This document shows positions 1-5,796 of a stretch of DNA of 6,702 nucleotides, piece after piece. Origin of the DNA: Zoogloeaceae bacterium (lineage in GTDB: Bacteria; Pseudomonadota; Gammaproteobacteria; Burkholderiales; Rhodocyclaceae); assembly GCA_031259605.1 (NCBI GenBank), contig JAIRLE010000119.1:1-6702 (forward strand), given 5' to 3'. Made by a program: the position numbers and the translations under genes. Each line of letters starts with the position of its first letter. Position 1 is the stretch's first letter. The notes under the pieces were generated by a model. The model was not told the origin of the DNA, did no database searches, and worked only from the letters and a program-made list of their open reading frames with translations.

Positions 1-41
1 CAATGGAGTTGGACCGACAGCCCTGAAGGGCTGTCGCTAAT
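1..41 (-). repeat. Partial copy C of a dispersed palindromic repeat
   Basis: Positions 1-37 match 2539-2575 (part of repeat copy A) at 33 of 37 bases in the same orientation. The core is a 9-bp perfect stem, 15-23 with 28-36, closed by a TGAA loop. Copy A has the same stem with one pair changed from A-T to G-C. The copy continues beyond the left window edge, so its full size is unknown. Its inner end, around 37-41, falls exactly where the TetR-like reading frame loses homology. Strand is given in the sense in which the complete copies lead into a start codon. Confidence 0.8.
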
Positions 42-141
42 CGGATTCGGCCAGGACGCGGTCGATGCCGACCATGCGATAGCCATGCGCGTGAAAAAGG
101 AGGAGCGCGGTATCCAGGATGAGTTGCCGCTTGCGGGTCAT
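37..141 (-). pseudogene. TetR/AcrR-type regulator, N-terminal remnant
   Basis: A 34-codon minus-strand frame starts at ATG 141-139 and ends at TAG 39-37. Its translation begins MTRKRQLILDTALLLF and continues HAHGYRMVGIDRVLAES, the first two helices of a TetR-family helix-turn-helix DNA-binding domain. Intact members continue with G-V-S/A-K-x-T-L-Y-x-H-F and a ligand-binding domain, about 190-210 residues in all. Here the frame breaks right after the Glu-Ser: the next codon is GAT instead of a Gly codon, and then TAG, part of which comes from the adjoining repeat. An in-frame TGA a few codons upstream makes ATG 141 the likely original start. I see no clear ribosome binding site. The rest of the gene may lie beyond the left edge on the far side of the repeat, or may be deleted. 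A functional 34-residue peptide is unlikely. Confidence 0.7.
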
Positions 142-226
142 GGACTTGCAGGGTCAAGCACCGCGTCGCTGGCGGACGGGACGAACATCGAACGGCAATT
201 GTCCGCCGATGATTGAGGAGCGCATT

Positions 227-1252
227 TCAACAAACGCCGTCCGCGGGGACATTGAAATAGTCTCGATACCACGCCACGAAACGGGCGATGCCGGTTTCCA
301 CTGGCGTCGCGGGCTGGTAGTGGAATTCCCCGGCGAGGTCGCTGACATCGGCCCAGGTGTCGGGGACATCGCCGGGTTGCAGCGGCAGGAGGTCGAGCCG
401 GGCTTTTCTGCCCAGCGCCTTTTCCAGCGCGGCGATGTAGTCCATGAGTTCCACCGGACGACTGTTGCCGATGTTGTAAACACGCCAGGGCGCGGCGCTG
501 TTGCCAGGGTCGGGCGCGTCGCCGCGCCAGCCAGGGTTTTTGGGTGCGGGACGGTCGAGAACGCGAACGATGCCCTCCACGATGTCGTCGATATAGGTGA
601 AGTCGCGCTTGTGCTTGCCGTAATTGAATACCGGCAACGGCTCGCCCGCGAGAATGGCGCGGGTGAATTTGAACAGCGCCATGTCAGGACGTCCCCAAGG
701 GCCGTACACCGTAAAGAAGCGCAGGCCGGTAGTCGGCAGGTCATACAGATGGCTGTAGGCGTGCGCCATCAGCTCATTCGATTTCTTGCTGGCAGCATAA
801 AGACTCAACGGGTGATCGACATTGTGATGCACCGAAAAAGGCATGGCGGTATTGCCGCCGTAGACGCTGGAACTGCTGGCGTAGACCAGATGTCCGACCT
901 GGCACTGGCGGCAGCCTTCAAGGATGTGCGCAAAACCTGTGATGTTGCTGTCGATGTAGGCGAGCGGATTTTCGATGGAATAGCGCACACCTGCCTGCGC
1001 CGCGAGATTGACCACACGTTCCGGCTGGTGCGTGGCAAAAGCGTCGGCGATGGCCTGGCGATCGGCAAGGTCGATGCGCAGATGGGTGTAGTTCGGGTGC
1101 GTGGCATGGCGCGAAAGCCTCGCTTCCTTGAGCGCGGGGTCATAGTAGGCGTTGTGGTTGTCGATGCCGACAACCATATCGCCGCGTTTCAGCAGGCGCA
1201 GGGTCAGGGCGGAACCGATAAATCCGGCGGAACCAGTGAGGAGGGTTTTCAT
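227..1252 (-). CDS. UDP-glucuronate 4-epimerase (NAD-dependent, extended SDR)
   Basis: This 341-residue cytosolic enzyme probably interconverts UDP-glucuronate and UDP-galacturonate with bound NAD, supplying acidic sugar donors for capsule, LPS or exopolysaccharide. The Rossmann signature TGSAGFIG lies at residues 6-13. ASSSSVYG (125-132) carries the catalytic Ser region. YAASKK (152-157) gives the Tyr152/Lys156 catalytic pair, and RFFTVYGPWGRPDMA starts at 178. AAQAGVRYS (84-92) and the PWGRPDMA segment are typical of the UDP-GlcA epimerase branch (CapI/LpsL-like) rather than GalE. The start is ATG 1252: it lies 2 nt after the ugd stop codon (TGA 1257-1255), and an alternative TTG two codons upstream overlaps that stop. 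The tight spacing implies cotranscription and probable translational coupling with ugd, whose product is this enzyme's substrate. Length is normal for the family. Exact substrate specificity is inferred from sequence resemblance. Confidence 0.9.
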   Translation of the reverse strand: MKTLLTGSAGFIGSALTLRLLKRGDMVVGIDNHNAYYDPALKEARLSRHATHPNYTHLRIDLADRQAIADAFATHQPERVVNLAAQAGVRYSIENPLAYIDSNITGFAHILEGCRQCQVGHLVYASSSSVYGGNTAMPFSVHHNVDHPLSLYAASKKSNELMAHAYSHLYDLPTTGLRFFTVYGPWGRPDMALFKFTRAILAGEPLPVFNYGKHKRDFTYIDDIVEGIVRVLDRPAPKNPGWRGDAPDPGNSAAPWRVYNIGNSRPVELMDYIAALEKALGRKARLDLLPLQPGDVPDTWADVSDLAGEFHYQPATPVETGIARFVAWYRDYFNVPADGVC

Positions 1253-1254
1253 GT

Positions 1255-2421
1255 TCAATCCGTCTCGAACAGATCGCGGGTATAGAGTTTATCCGCCACA
1301 TCCGCGAGCGCCGGGGTTCTGCGGTTGGCGATGATCACATCCGCATCGCGCTTGAAGGCGGCAAGATCATGCGTGACCGGGGAATGGAAGAACTCACGCG
1401 ACTGCAAGGCGGGTTCGTAAAGAATGACCTTGACGCCCTTGGCCTTGATGCGCTTCATGATGCCCTGAATGCTGGAGGCGCGGAAATTGTCCGACCCCGC
1501 CTTCATGACCAGGCGATAGACGCCCACGACTTCAGGCTGGCGGCGCAAAATGTCATCGGCAATAAAATCCTTGCGTGTGCCGTTGGATTCGACGATGGCG
1601 CGGATCAGGTTTTGCGGCACATCACGGTAATTGGCCAGCAATTGTTTCGCATCCTTGGGCAGGCAGTAGCCGCCATAACCGAAACTGGGATTGTTGTAGT
1701 GCGCGCCGATTCTGGGATCGAGACAAACGCCGTCGATAATCTGGCGGGTATCCAGCCCATGCGCAAGAGCGTAGCTGTCGAGTTCGTTGAAATAGGCAAC
1801 GCGCATGGCCAGATAGGTATTGGCAAAGAGTTTGATGGCTTCGGCCTCGGCGCTGTTGGTCAGAAGCACCTGCACATCCGGGGTGAGCGCCGCTTCCTTG
1901 AGCAGCCGGGCGAAGGCCGCGGCGCGTTCCGAACGTTCGCCCACCACGATGCGCGAAGGATAAAGGTTGTCATGCAGTGCGCGGCCCTCACGCAGGAATT
2001 CCGGCGAAAAAAGGATGTTGTCGCAAGCAAACCGCCGCCGAATTTCCTCTGTATAGCCCACGGGCACAGTGGATTTGATGACCATCACCGCCGCCGGGGC
2101 AAGGGCAAGCACGTCGCCGATTACCGCCTCGATGGAAGCCGTATCGAAAGCATTGGTATTGACATCGTAATCCGTGGGCGTGGCAATGATGACGAACGCC
2201 GCCCCGGCGTAAGCCTTGGCCTTGTCCAGCGTGGCGGTAAGGTTCAGGGAGCCGCCGCCAAGATGGTCTGCGATCTCCGCGTCCTCGATGGGCGATTCCC
2301 GTCGATTGATCATCGCCACCTTTTCCGGCGCGATGTCCAGGGCAACGACTTCATGGCGTCTGGCCAGCAGCACGGCGAGCGAGAGTCCGACGTAGCCGGT
2401 TCCGGCAATGGCAATTTTCAT
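1255..2421 (-). CDS. ugd: UDP-glucose 6-dehydrogenase
   Basis: Ugd oxidises UDP-glucose to UDP-glucuronate with two NAD+ in the cytosol. The 388-residue product has the same length as the E. coli enzyme and resembles it closely from end to end. It has an N-terminal GTGYVGLS dinucleotide-binding motif (7-14) and the acidic residue after the second strand (VALDI, 26-30). ATPTDYD (80-86) and IKSTVPVG (115-122) follow, then SPEFLREG (139-146). The central helix contains KLFANTY (197-203), and GYGGYCLPKD (248-257) carries the catalytic Cys253. The C-terminal UDP-binding half has GSDNFRASSIQGIMKRIK. No key residue is missing. ATG 2421 is preceded directly by repeat copy A, which provides a GGAG 11 nt upstream as a distant Shine-Dalgarno candidate. 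A promoter candidate lies at 2610-2639, on the far side of the repeat. The epimerase gene follows 2 nt downstream. Confidence 0.96.
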   Translation of the reverse strand: MKIAIAGTGYVGLSLAVLLARRHEVVALDIAPEKVAMINRRESPIEDAEIADHLGGGSLNLTATLDKAKAYAGAAFVIIATPTDYDVNTNAFDTASIEAVIGDVLALAPAAVMVIKSTVPVGYTEEIRRRFACDNILFSPEFLREGRALHDNLYPSRIVVGERSERAAAFARLLKEAALTPDVQVLLTNSAEAEAIKLFANTYLAMRVAYFNELDSYALAHGLDTRQIIDGVCLDPRIGAHYNNPSFGYGGYCLPKDAKQLLANYRDVPQNLIRAIVESNGTRKDFIADDILRRQPEVVGVYRLVMKAGSDNFRASSIQGIMKRIKAKGVKVILYEPALQSREFFHSPVTHDLAAFKRDADVIIANRRTPALADVADKLYTRDLFETD

Positions 2422-2585
2422 CGTAAAACCAACTCCGGTTTGAAACCCCGCTTTTCAGGGCGGCACAAAGGTTGGGACTCCGGCCCGAAGACCAAGGTCT
2501 CGACCGCAGCCATTGGGGAGGGGAGAGAAACCCCTTTCCAATGGAGTCAGACCGGCAGCCCTGAAGGGCTGCCGCCAAATTTTGC
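2422..2585 (-). repeat. Complete repeat copy A, forming the ugd 5' leader
   Basis: Read on the minus strand, this element begins near an ATTTGGCGGC segment. Next is hairpin 1 (2553-2561 with 2566-2574, TGAA loop), then hairpin 2 (2510-2523 with 2531-2544, 12 Watson-Crick pairs plus two G-T wobbles in the plus-strand sense). A shared CTGCGGTCGA block is followed by a diverged palindromic stretch. It ends in a 28-nt tail, GGGGTTTCAAACC then GGAGTTGGTTTTACG, that runs directly into the ugd ATG. The tail matches that of copy B at 26 of 28 positions, although the genes downstream are unrelated. There is no transposase gene, so if it moves it does so with enzymes encoded elsewhere. REP/BIME-like, MITE-like or Correia-like classes are possible. 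Confidence 0.85.
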
Positions 2586-2609
2586 CAGCAGCAAAAAGAT
2601 AGGTTGTGG

Positions 2610-2639
2610 ATTATGTCAGCTTGCGGCGTGGCGTGTAAA
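2610..2639 (-). promoter_or_regulatory. Candidate sigma-70 promoter for ugd
   Basis: On the minus strand, TTTACA (2639-2634, 5 of 6 consensus) is followed by an 18-bp spacer and CATAAT (2615-2610, 5 of 6). Transcription would start near 2603, giving ugd a leader of about 180 nt made almost wholly of repeat copy A. This promoter would lie back to back with the tRNA-Val promoter. It was identified by eye only. Confidence 0.5.
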
Positions 2640-2687
2640 TTTTTCCAAGACGGCGCGATAATTTTTTGCGTCATGTTTCCCGCCGCC

Positions 2688-2715
2688 TTGACTTGCCTTT
2701 CCCGCTCCGTATAAT
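2688..2715 (+). promoter_or_regulatory. Sigma-70 promoter of tRNA-Val
   Basis: TTGACT (2688-2693, 5 of 6) and a perfect TATAAT (2710-2715) are separated by 16 bp. The GC-rich stretch after the -10 box (GCCGTGC) is of the type found at stringently controlled stable-RNA promoters. The predicted start near 2722 is only a few bases before the mature tRNA 5' end at 2728, leaving a very short 5' trailer for RNase P to remove. Confidence 0.8.
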
Positions 2716-2727
2716 GCCGTGCTTTCC

Positions 2728-2804
2728 AGGCGCGTAGCTCAGTTGGTTAGAGCATCACCTTGACATGGTGGGGGTCGTTGGTTCGAATCCAATCGCGCCT
2801 ACCA
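2728..2804 (+). tRNA. tRNA-Val (anticodon GAC)
   Basis: This 77-nt cloverleaf has an encoded CCA. The acceptor stem is 2728-2734 with 2794-2800 (7 perfect pairs), the discriminator is A2801, and CCA is 2802-2804. The D stem is GCTC 2737-2740 with GAGC 2750-2753. The anticodon stem is 2755-2759 with 2767-2771 (one T-G pair), and its loop TTGACAT places GAC at 2762-2764. The T stem is 2777-2781 with 2789-2793 around TTCGAAT. It reads the valine codons GUC and GUU. Its position just upstream of thrS is a recurrent arrangement in betaproteobacteria. Confidence 0.97.
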
Positions 2805-2820
2805 CACTTTTTGGTGTGGT
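2801..2820 (+). other. Hairpin at the tRNA-Val 3' trailer
   Basis: ACCACAC (2801-2807) and GTGTGGT (2814-2820) form a perfect 7-bp inverted repeat. Its left arm includes the discriminator base and CCA of the tRNA. In the precursor it could compete with the acceptor end or guide 3' processing. It has no T tract after it, so it is not itself a terminator. Confidence 0.5.
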
Positions 2821-2836
2821 CATGAACGGCAAAACC

Positions 2837-2859
2837 AATGCGGCTTGGCCGCATTTTTT
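2837..2859 (+). terminator. Intrinsic terminator or attenuator between tRNA-Val and thrS
   Basis: AATGCGGC (2837-2844) pairs perfectly with GCCGCATT (2848-2855) across a TTG loop. A run of six T, overlapping the stem end, occupies 2854-2859, and an A run lies just upstream (2831-2834). It would end the tRNA transcript. The thrS start codon is only 30 nt further on and no clear promoter lies between them, so partial readthrough into thrS is likely. Confidence 0.75.
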
Positions 2860-2889
2860 GTTGTGTTCTGGTTTTCTGGATACCCATAC

Positions 2890-4809
2890 ATGCCTGAAAT
2901 TCGTCTGTCCGATGGTTCCCTCCGCGCTTTCCCCTGCCCCGTGCGCGTAACCGAAGTCGCCGCCGGCATCGGCACGGGTCTGGCCAGGGCGGCGCTGGCG
3001 GGCAAGGTGGACGGGCGTCTGGTGGATACGTCCTTCTTGATCGAAACCGACGTGACGCTTTCCATCCTCACCGGCAAGGACGCCGAAGGGCTTTCCATCC
3101 TTCGTCATTCCACTGCCCACCTGATGGCGCATGCGGTCAAGGAACTCCACCCGGAAGCGCAGGTCACCATCGGCCCGACAATCGAAAACGGCTTCTACTA
3201 CGATTTCGCCTACACGCGTCCCTTTACCCCCGAAGACTTGGCGGCCATCGAAAAACGCATGAGGGAACTCGCCAAGCGGGATATTCCCATCGTCCGCGAA
3301 GTCTGGCAGCGGGACGAAGCCGTCCGCTTCTTCCTGGAGGCAGGCGAAAAATACAAGGCCGAGCTGATCGCCGCCATTCCTGCGGGCGAGGAAGTTTCCC
3401 TCTACCGCCAGGGCGATTTCATCGACCTGTGCCGTGGCCCGCATGTGCCTTCCACCGGCAAATTGAAGGCATTCAAACTGATGAAGGTGGCCGGGGCCTA
3501 TTGGCGCGGCGACTCGAAAAACGCGATGCTGCAACGCATCTATGGCACCGCCTGGGCGAACAAGGAAGAACTGGACGCCTATCTCGCCCTGCTGGAAGAA
3601 GCCGAAAAACGCGACCACAGGAAGCTGGGGCAGCAACTGGATTTGTTCCATTTCCAGGAAGAAGCGCCGGGTTCGGTGTTCTGGCATCCCAAGGGCTGGT
3701 TCCTGTTCCGGCAACTCATCGATTATATGCGCGATCGCCAGGAACGGGCGGGTTATGTCGAAGTCAACACCCCTGACGTGATGGATCGCGCCCTGTGGGA
3801 GACCTCCGGGCACTGGTTCAATTACCGGGAAAACATGTTCACCACAAAAACCGAGGATGAGCGCGTTTTTGCCCTGAAACCCATGAATTGTCCCGGCGCG
3901 GCGGCGATGTACGCCCAGGGCGTCAAGAGTTACCGCGACCTGCCGCTGCGCATGGCGGAATTCGGCAAGGTGCACCGCTACGAACCTTCCGGCGCGCTGC
4001 ACGGGCTTTTGCGTGTACGTCATTTCACCCAGGACGACGCGCACATCTTCTGTACCGAAGAACAGATGGAAGCCGAATGCCGCGACGTGGTAAAACTCAT
4101 CTTCAGCATTTACAAGGACTTCGGTTTTGAGGATGTGCGGGTAAAACTCTCCACTCGCCCGGACAACCGTATTGGCTCCGACGCAACATGGGACACGCTC
4201 GAAAGCGCGCTGCGAGAGGCGATGGAGCACATGGGCGTGACCTACACGCTTTTTCCCGGCGAGGGCGCGTTCTACGGCCCGAAGCTGGAATTCGTGCTGC
4301 GCGACGCGATCGGTCGCGATTGGCAGTGCGGCACACTGCAAGTCGACATGAACCTGCCGGAGCGTTTCGACATCCACTACGTGGATGCGAACAACGTCCA
4401 CAAACGTCCGGTCATGCTGCACCGGGCGCTCTTTGGCTCGCTGGAACGCTTTGTCGGCATTCTCATTGAGCATTATGCGGGTGTGCTCCCCCTGTGGCTT
4501 GCGCCGGTACAGGCGGTCGTGATGAATATCTCCGAACACCAGGCCGACTATGCCGAAAATGTGGTGAAAAAGCTGAAGGCGCATGGCTTTCATGCGGAAG
4601 CCGATTTGCGCAATGAGAAAATCACCTATAAAATTCGCGCCCACAGTTTGCAGCGCCTGCCCTATCAGCTCATTGTGGGCGATCGGGAAAAGGCGGGCAA
4701 TCTGGTTGCCGTGCGTACCCGCGGCGGTCAGGATCTGGGGCAGTTGCCCGTAGACGACCTGATTGCGCGGCTTCAACAAGAGGTTGCGGCGCGAGGACGC
4801 GCGGTATAA
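2890..4809 (+). CDS. thrS: Threonine--tRNA ligase
   Basis: ThrRS charges tRNA-Thr with threonine in the cytosol and edits mischarged Ser-tRNA. The 639-residue protein has all expected parts. The TGS domain spans about 1-60. The editing domain has H73 and H77 in HSTAH, plus C181 and H185 in CRGPH. The class II catalytic core carries the zinc ligands Cys334 (MNCPG), His385 (DDAHIF) and His511 (MLHRAL). The anticodon-binding domain spans about 535-639. The start is ATG 2890 because the family begins MPEIRLSDGS. A TTG at 2845 in the same frame lies in the loop of the upstream terminator hairpin and would add 15 residues foreign to the family. The ribosome binding site is weak, only TGGA about 10 nt upstream. 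In E. coli, ThrRS represses its own mRNA at the leader, but no such operator is evident here. Confidence 0.97.
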   Translation: MPEIRLSDGSLRAFPCPVRVTEVAAGIGTGLARAALAGKVDGRLVDTSFLIETDVTLSILTGKDAEGLSILRHSTAHLMAHAVKELHPEAQVTIGPTIENGFYYDFAYTRPFTPEDLAAIEKRMRELAKRDIPIVREVWQRDEAVRFFLEAGEKYKAELIAAIPAGEEVSLYRQGDFIDLCRGPHVPSTGKLKAFKLMKVAGAYWRGDSKNAMLQRIYGTAWANKEELDAYLALLEEAEKRDHRKLGQQLDLFHFQEEAPGSVFWHPKGWFLFRQLIDYMRDRQERAGYVEVNTPDVMDRALWETSGHWFNYRENMFTTKTEDERVFALKPMNCPGAAAMYAQGVKSYRDLPLRMAEFGKVHRYEPSGALHGLLRVRHFTQDDAHIFCTEEQMEAECRDVVKLIFSIYKDFGFEDVRVKLSTRPDNRIGSDATWDTLESALREAMEHMGVTYTLFPGEGAFYGPKLEFVLRDAIGRDWQCGTLQVDMNLPERFDIHYVDANNVHKRPVMLHRALFGSLERFVGILIEHYAGVLPLWLAPVQAVVMNISEHQADYAENVVKKLKAHGFHAEADLRNEKITYKIRAHSLQRLPYQLIVGDREKAGNLVAVRTRGGQDLGQLPVDDLIARLQQEVAARGRAV

Positions 4810-4810
4810 T
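4784..4810 (+). promoter_or_regulatory. Candidate internal promoter for infC-rpmI-rplT
   Basis: A perfect TATAAT (4805-4810) overlaps the thrS stop codon (TAA 4807-4809). The best upstream partner is TTGCGG (4784-4789), 15 bp away and matching only the TTG of the -35 consensus. Transcription would begin near 4817, about 34 nt before the infC start. This would let IF3, L35 and L20 be made independently of ThrRS. The -10 is convincing and the -35 is weak. Confidence 0.45.
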
Positions 4811-4850
4811 TTTTCAACACGGATTTTTTGTCATTTTCGGGAGTTTTGTC

Positions 4851-5471
4851 ATCGCTCTGAACAAGTCGCATCGCTTGAATGAAGAAATCAACGCGCCGGA
4901 AATCCGGCTGATTGGCGCAGAAGGCGAACAATTGGGGGTCGTGAGTTCTCGTCAGGCCAATTATCTGGCTGAGGAAGCAGGTCTGGATCTGGTGGAAATC
5001 GCGCCGCAGGCGGCGCCGCCGGTTTGCCGCATCATGGACTATGGCAAATTCAAGTATCAGGAAGCCAAGAAGGCGCACGAGGCAAAGCAGAAGCAAAAGC
5101 AGGTGCAGGTCAAGGAAATCAAGCTGCGCCCCGGCACCGACGAAAACGACTACCAGATCAAGCTGCGCAACATGATTCGCTTTCTGGAAGAAGAAGACAA
5201 GGTGAAAGTGACCTTGCGCTTCCGTGGCCGCGAAATGGCGCACCAAGAATTCGGGATGCGCCAGCTGGAGCGCGTCAAGGTCGATTTGGAGCCTTACGGC
5301 CTGGTCGAGCAGATGCCCCGAATGGAAGGGCGGCAGATGATCATGATCATCGCCCCCGTGAAGAAAAAACCCGGAGACAAGGCGGAAAAACCCGCGAAAC
5401 CCGGGAAAACGGAGCAATCCGTGGAGAAATCCGAAAAGCAAGCCGCCAACAAGGACAAGGCGGTTGCCTGA
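4851..5471 (+). CDS. infC: Translation initiation factor IF-3, with ATC start and a Lys-rich tail
   Basis: IF3 binds the 30S subunit, blocks premature 50S joining and checks the start codon-initiator tRNA match. I place the start at ATC 4851-4853. It is preceded at 7 nt by GGGAG (4839-4843), and the resulting N-terminus, (M)ALNKSHRLNEEINAPEIRLI, fits the family. A later TTG at 4875 would cut off eight of these residues. A rare AUU/AUC start is characteristic of infC, and in E. coli it lets IF3 repress its own synthesis. The N domain spans about 9-80. The linker is Lys/Gln-rich (EAKQKQKQVQVKEIK), and the C domain (about 85-173) includes VTLRFRGREMAHQEFG. Residues 174-206 form an extra tail rich in Lys, Ala, Glu and Pro after PVKKK, where E. 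coli IF3 ends. Length is 206 residues against about 180 in E. coli. Confidence 0.95.
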   Translation: MALNKSHRLNEEINAPEIRLIGAEGEQLGVVSSRQANYLAEEAGLDLVEIAPQAAPPVCRIMDYGKFKYQEAKKAHEAKQKQKQVQVKEIKLRPGTDENDYQIKLRNMIRFLEEEDKVKVTLRFRGREMAHQEFGMRQLERVKVDLEPYGLVEQMPRMEGRQMIMIIAPVKKKPGDKAEKPAKPGKTEQSVEKSEKQAANKDKAVA

Positions 5472-5583
5472 ATCACGGTTTCGACAGGCCGTTTCGTGAG
5501 ACGGCTTGTCACAAGAAGTGGCGGCGGGTCATGCAAGCGTCCCCGAGGGGGAACACCTGCCGCCATGAATGACAGGAGGCATC
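5472..5583 (+). promoter_or_regulatory. Structured rpmI leader, possible L20 autoregulatory site
   Basis: The 112 nt between infC and rpmI fold readily. Hairpin one is 5483-5494 with 5499-5510, 12 pairs including G-U, around a CGTG loop and without a following T run. A second long stem pairs GTGGCGGCGGGT (5519-5530) with ACCTGCCGCCAT near 5556-5567, and encloses a small TCCCC/GGGGA hairpin. It ends just before AGGAGG (5574-5579), the rpmI ribosome binding site. In E. coli and Firmicutes, L20 represses this operon by binding a leader that mimics its 23S rRNA site. Similar control is inferred here from position and structure only. Confidence 0.5.
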
Positions 5584-5781
5584 ATGCCCAAAATGAAGAC
5601 CAAGAGCGGTGCCGCGAAGCGTTTCAAGGTGCGCGCTTCCGGCAGCATCAAGCGGGGTCAGGCGTTCAAGCGCCACATCCTCACCAAGAAGACCACCAAG
5701 GTCAAGCGCCAGTTGCGCGGCATCACCAGTGTGCGGGAATGCGACATCGCCATGGTGCGCGCCATGTTGCCCTACGCTTGA
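5584..5781 (+). CDS. rpmI: Large ribosomal subunit protein bL35
   Basis: This is a small basic protein of the 50S subunit. At 65 residues it is the standard length. It opens MPKMKTKSGAAKRFKV, contains the conserved FKRHILTKKTTKVKRQLRG segment (30-48), and ends VRAMLPYA in the betaproteobacterial style. The start is fixed by the family N-terminus and by AGGAGG at 5574-5579, with a rather short 4-nt gap. It follows infC by 112 nt of structured leader and precedes rplT by 15 nt, so the two ribosomal genes are probably cotranscribed and regulated together. Confidence 0.97.
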   Translation: MPKMKTKSGAAKRFKVRASGSIKRGQAFKRHILTKKTTKVKRQLRGITSVRECDIAMVRAMLPYA

Positions 5782-5796
5782 CAAGAGGAGAAGAAC

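Noticed and set aside
142..226. Search for a terminator or promoter between the epimerase stop and the TetR remnant
   Set aside because: Only a weak imperfect inverted repeat without a T run is present, and no promoter boxes at sensible spacing, so nothing is annotated.
1369..2661. Long plus-strand open frame (430 codons) antisense to ugd, continuing through the repeat
   Set aside because: It mirrors the codon periodicity of ugd on the other strand, has no recognisable domain, and Ugd is unmistakable on the minus strand.
2760..2788. TTGACA-17-TCGAAT inside the tRNA-Val gene as an internal thrS promoter
   Set aside because: Both boxes are imposed by the tRNA itself: the anticodon loop T-T-GAC-A and the universal TTCGAAT T loop. 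The match is therefore expected by structure, and any transcript would still meet the terminator at 2837.
2755..4779. 674-codon minus-strand open frame across thrS
   Set aside because: It is antisense to a fully conserved ThrRS and runs through the tRNA gene. It is a by-product of GC-rich codon usage.
5483..5510. Hairpin after infC as an intrinsic terminator
   Set aside because: The stem is strong but is followed by ACAAGAAG rather than a T run, so it fits a leader structure better than termination.
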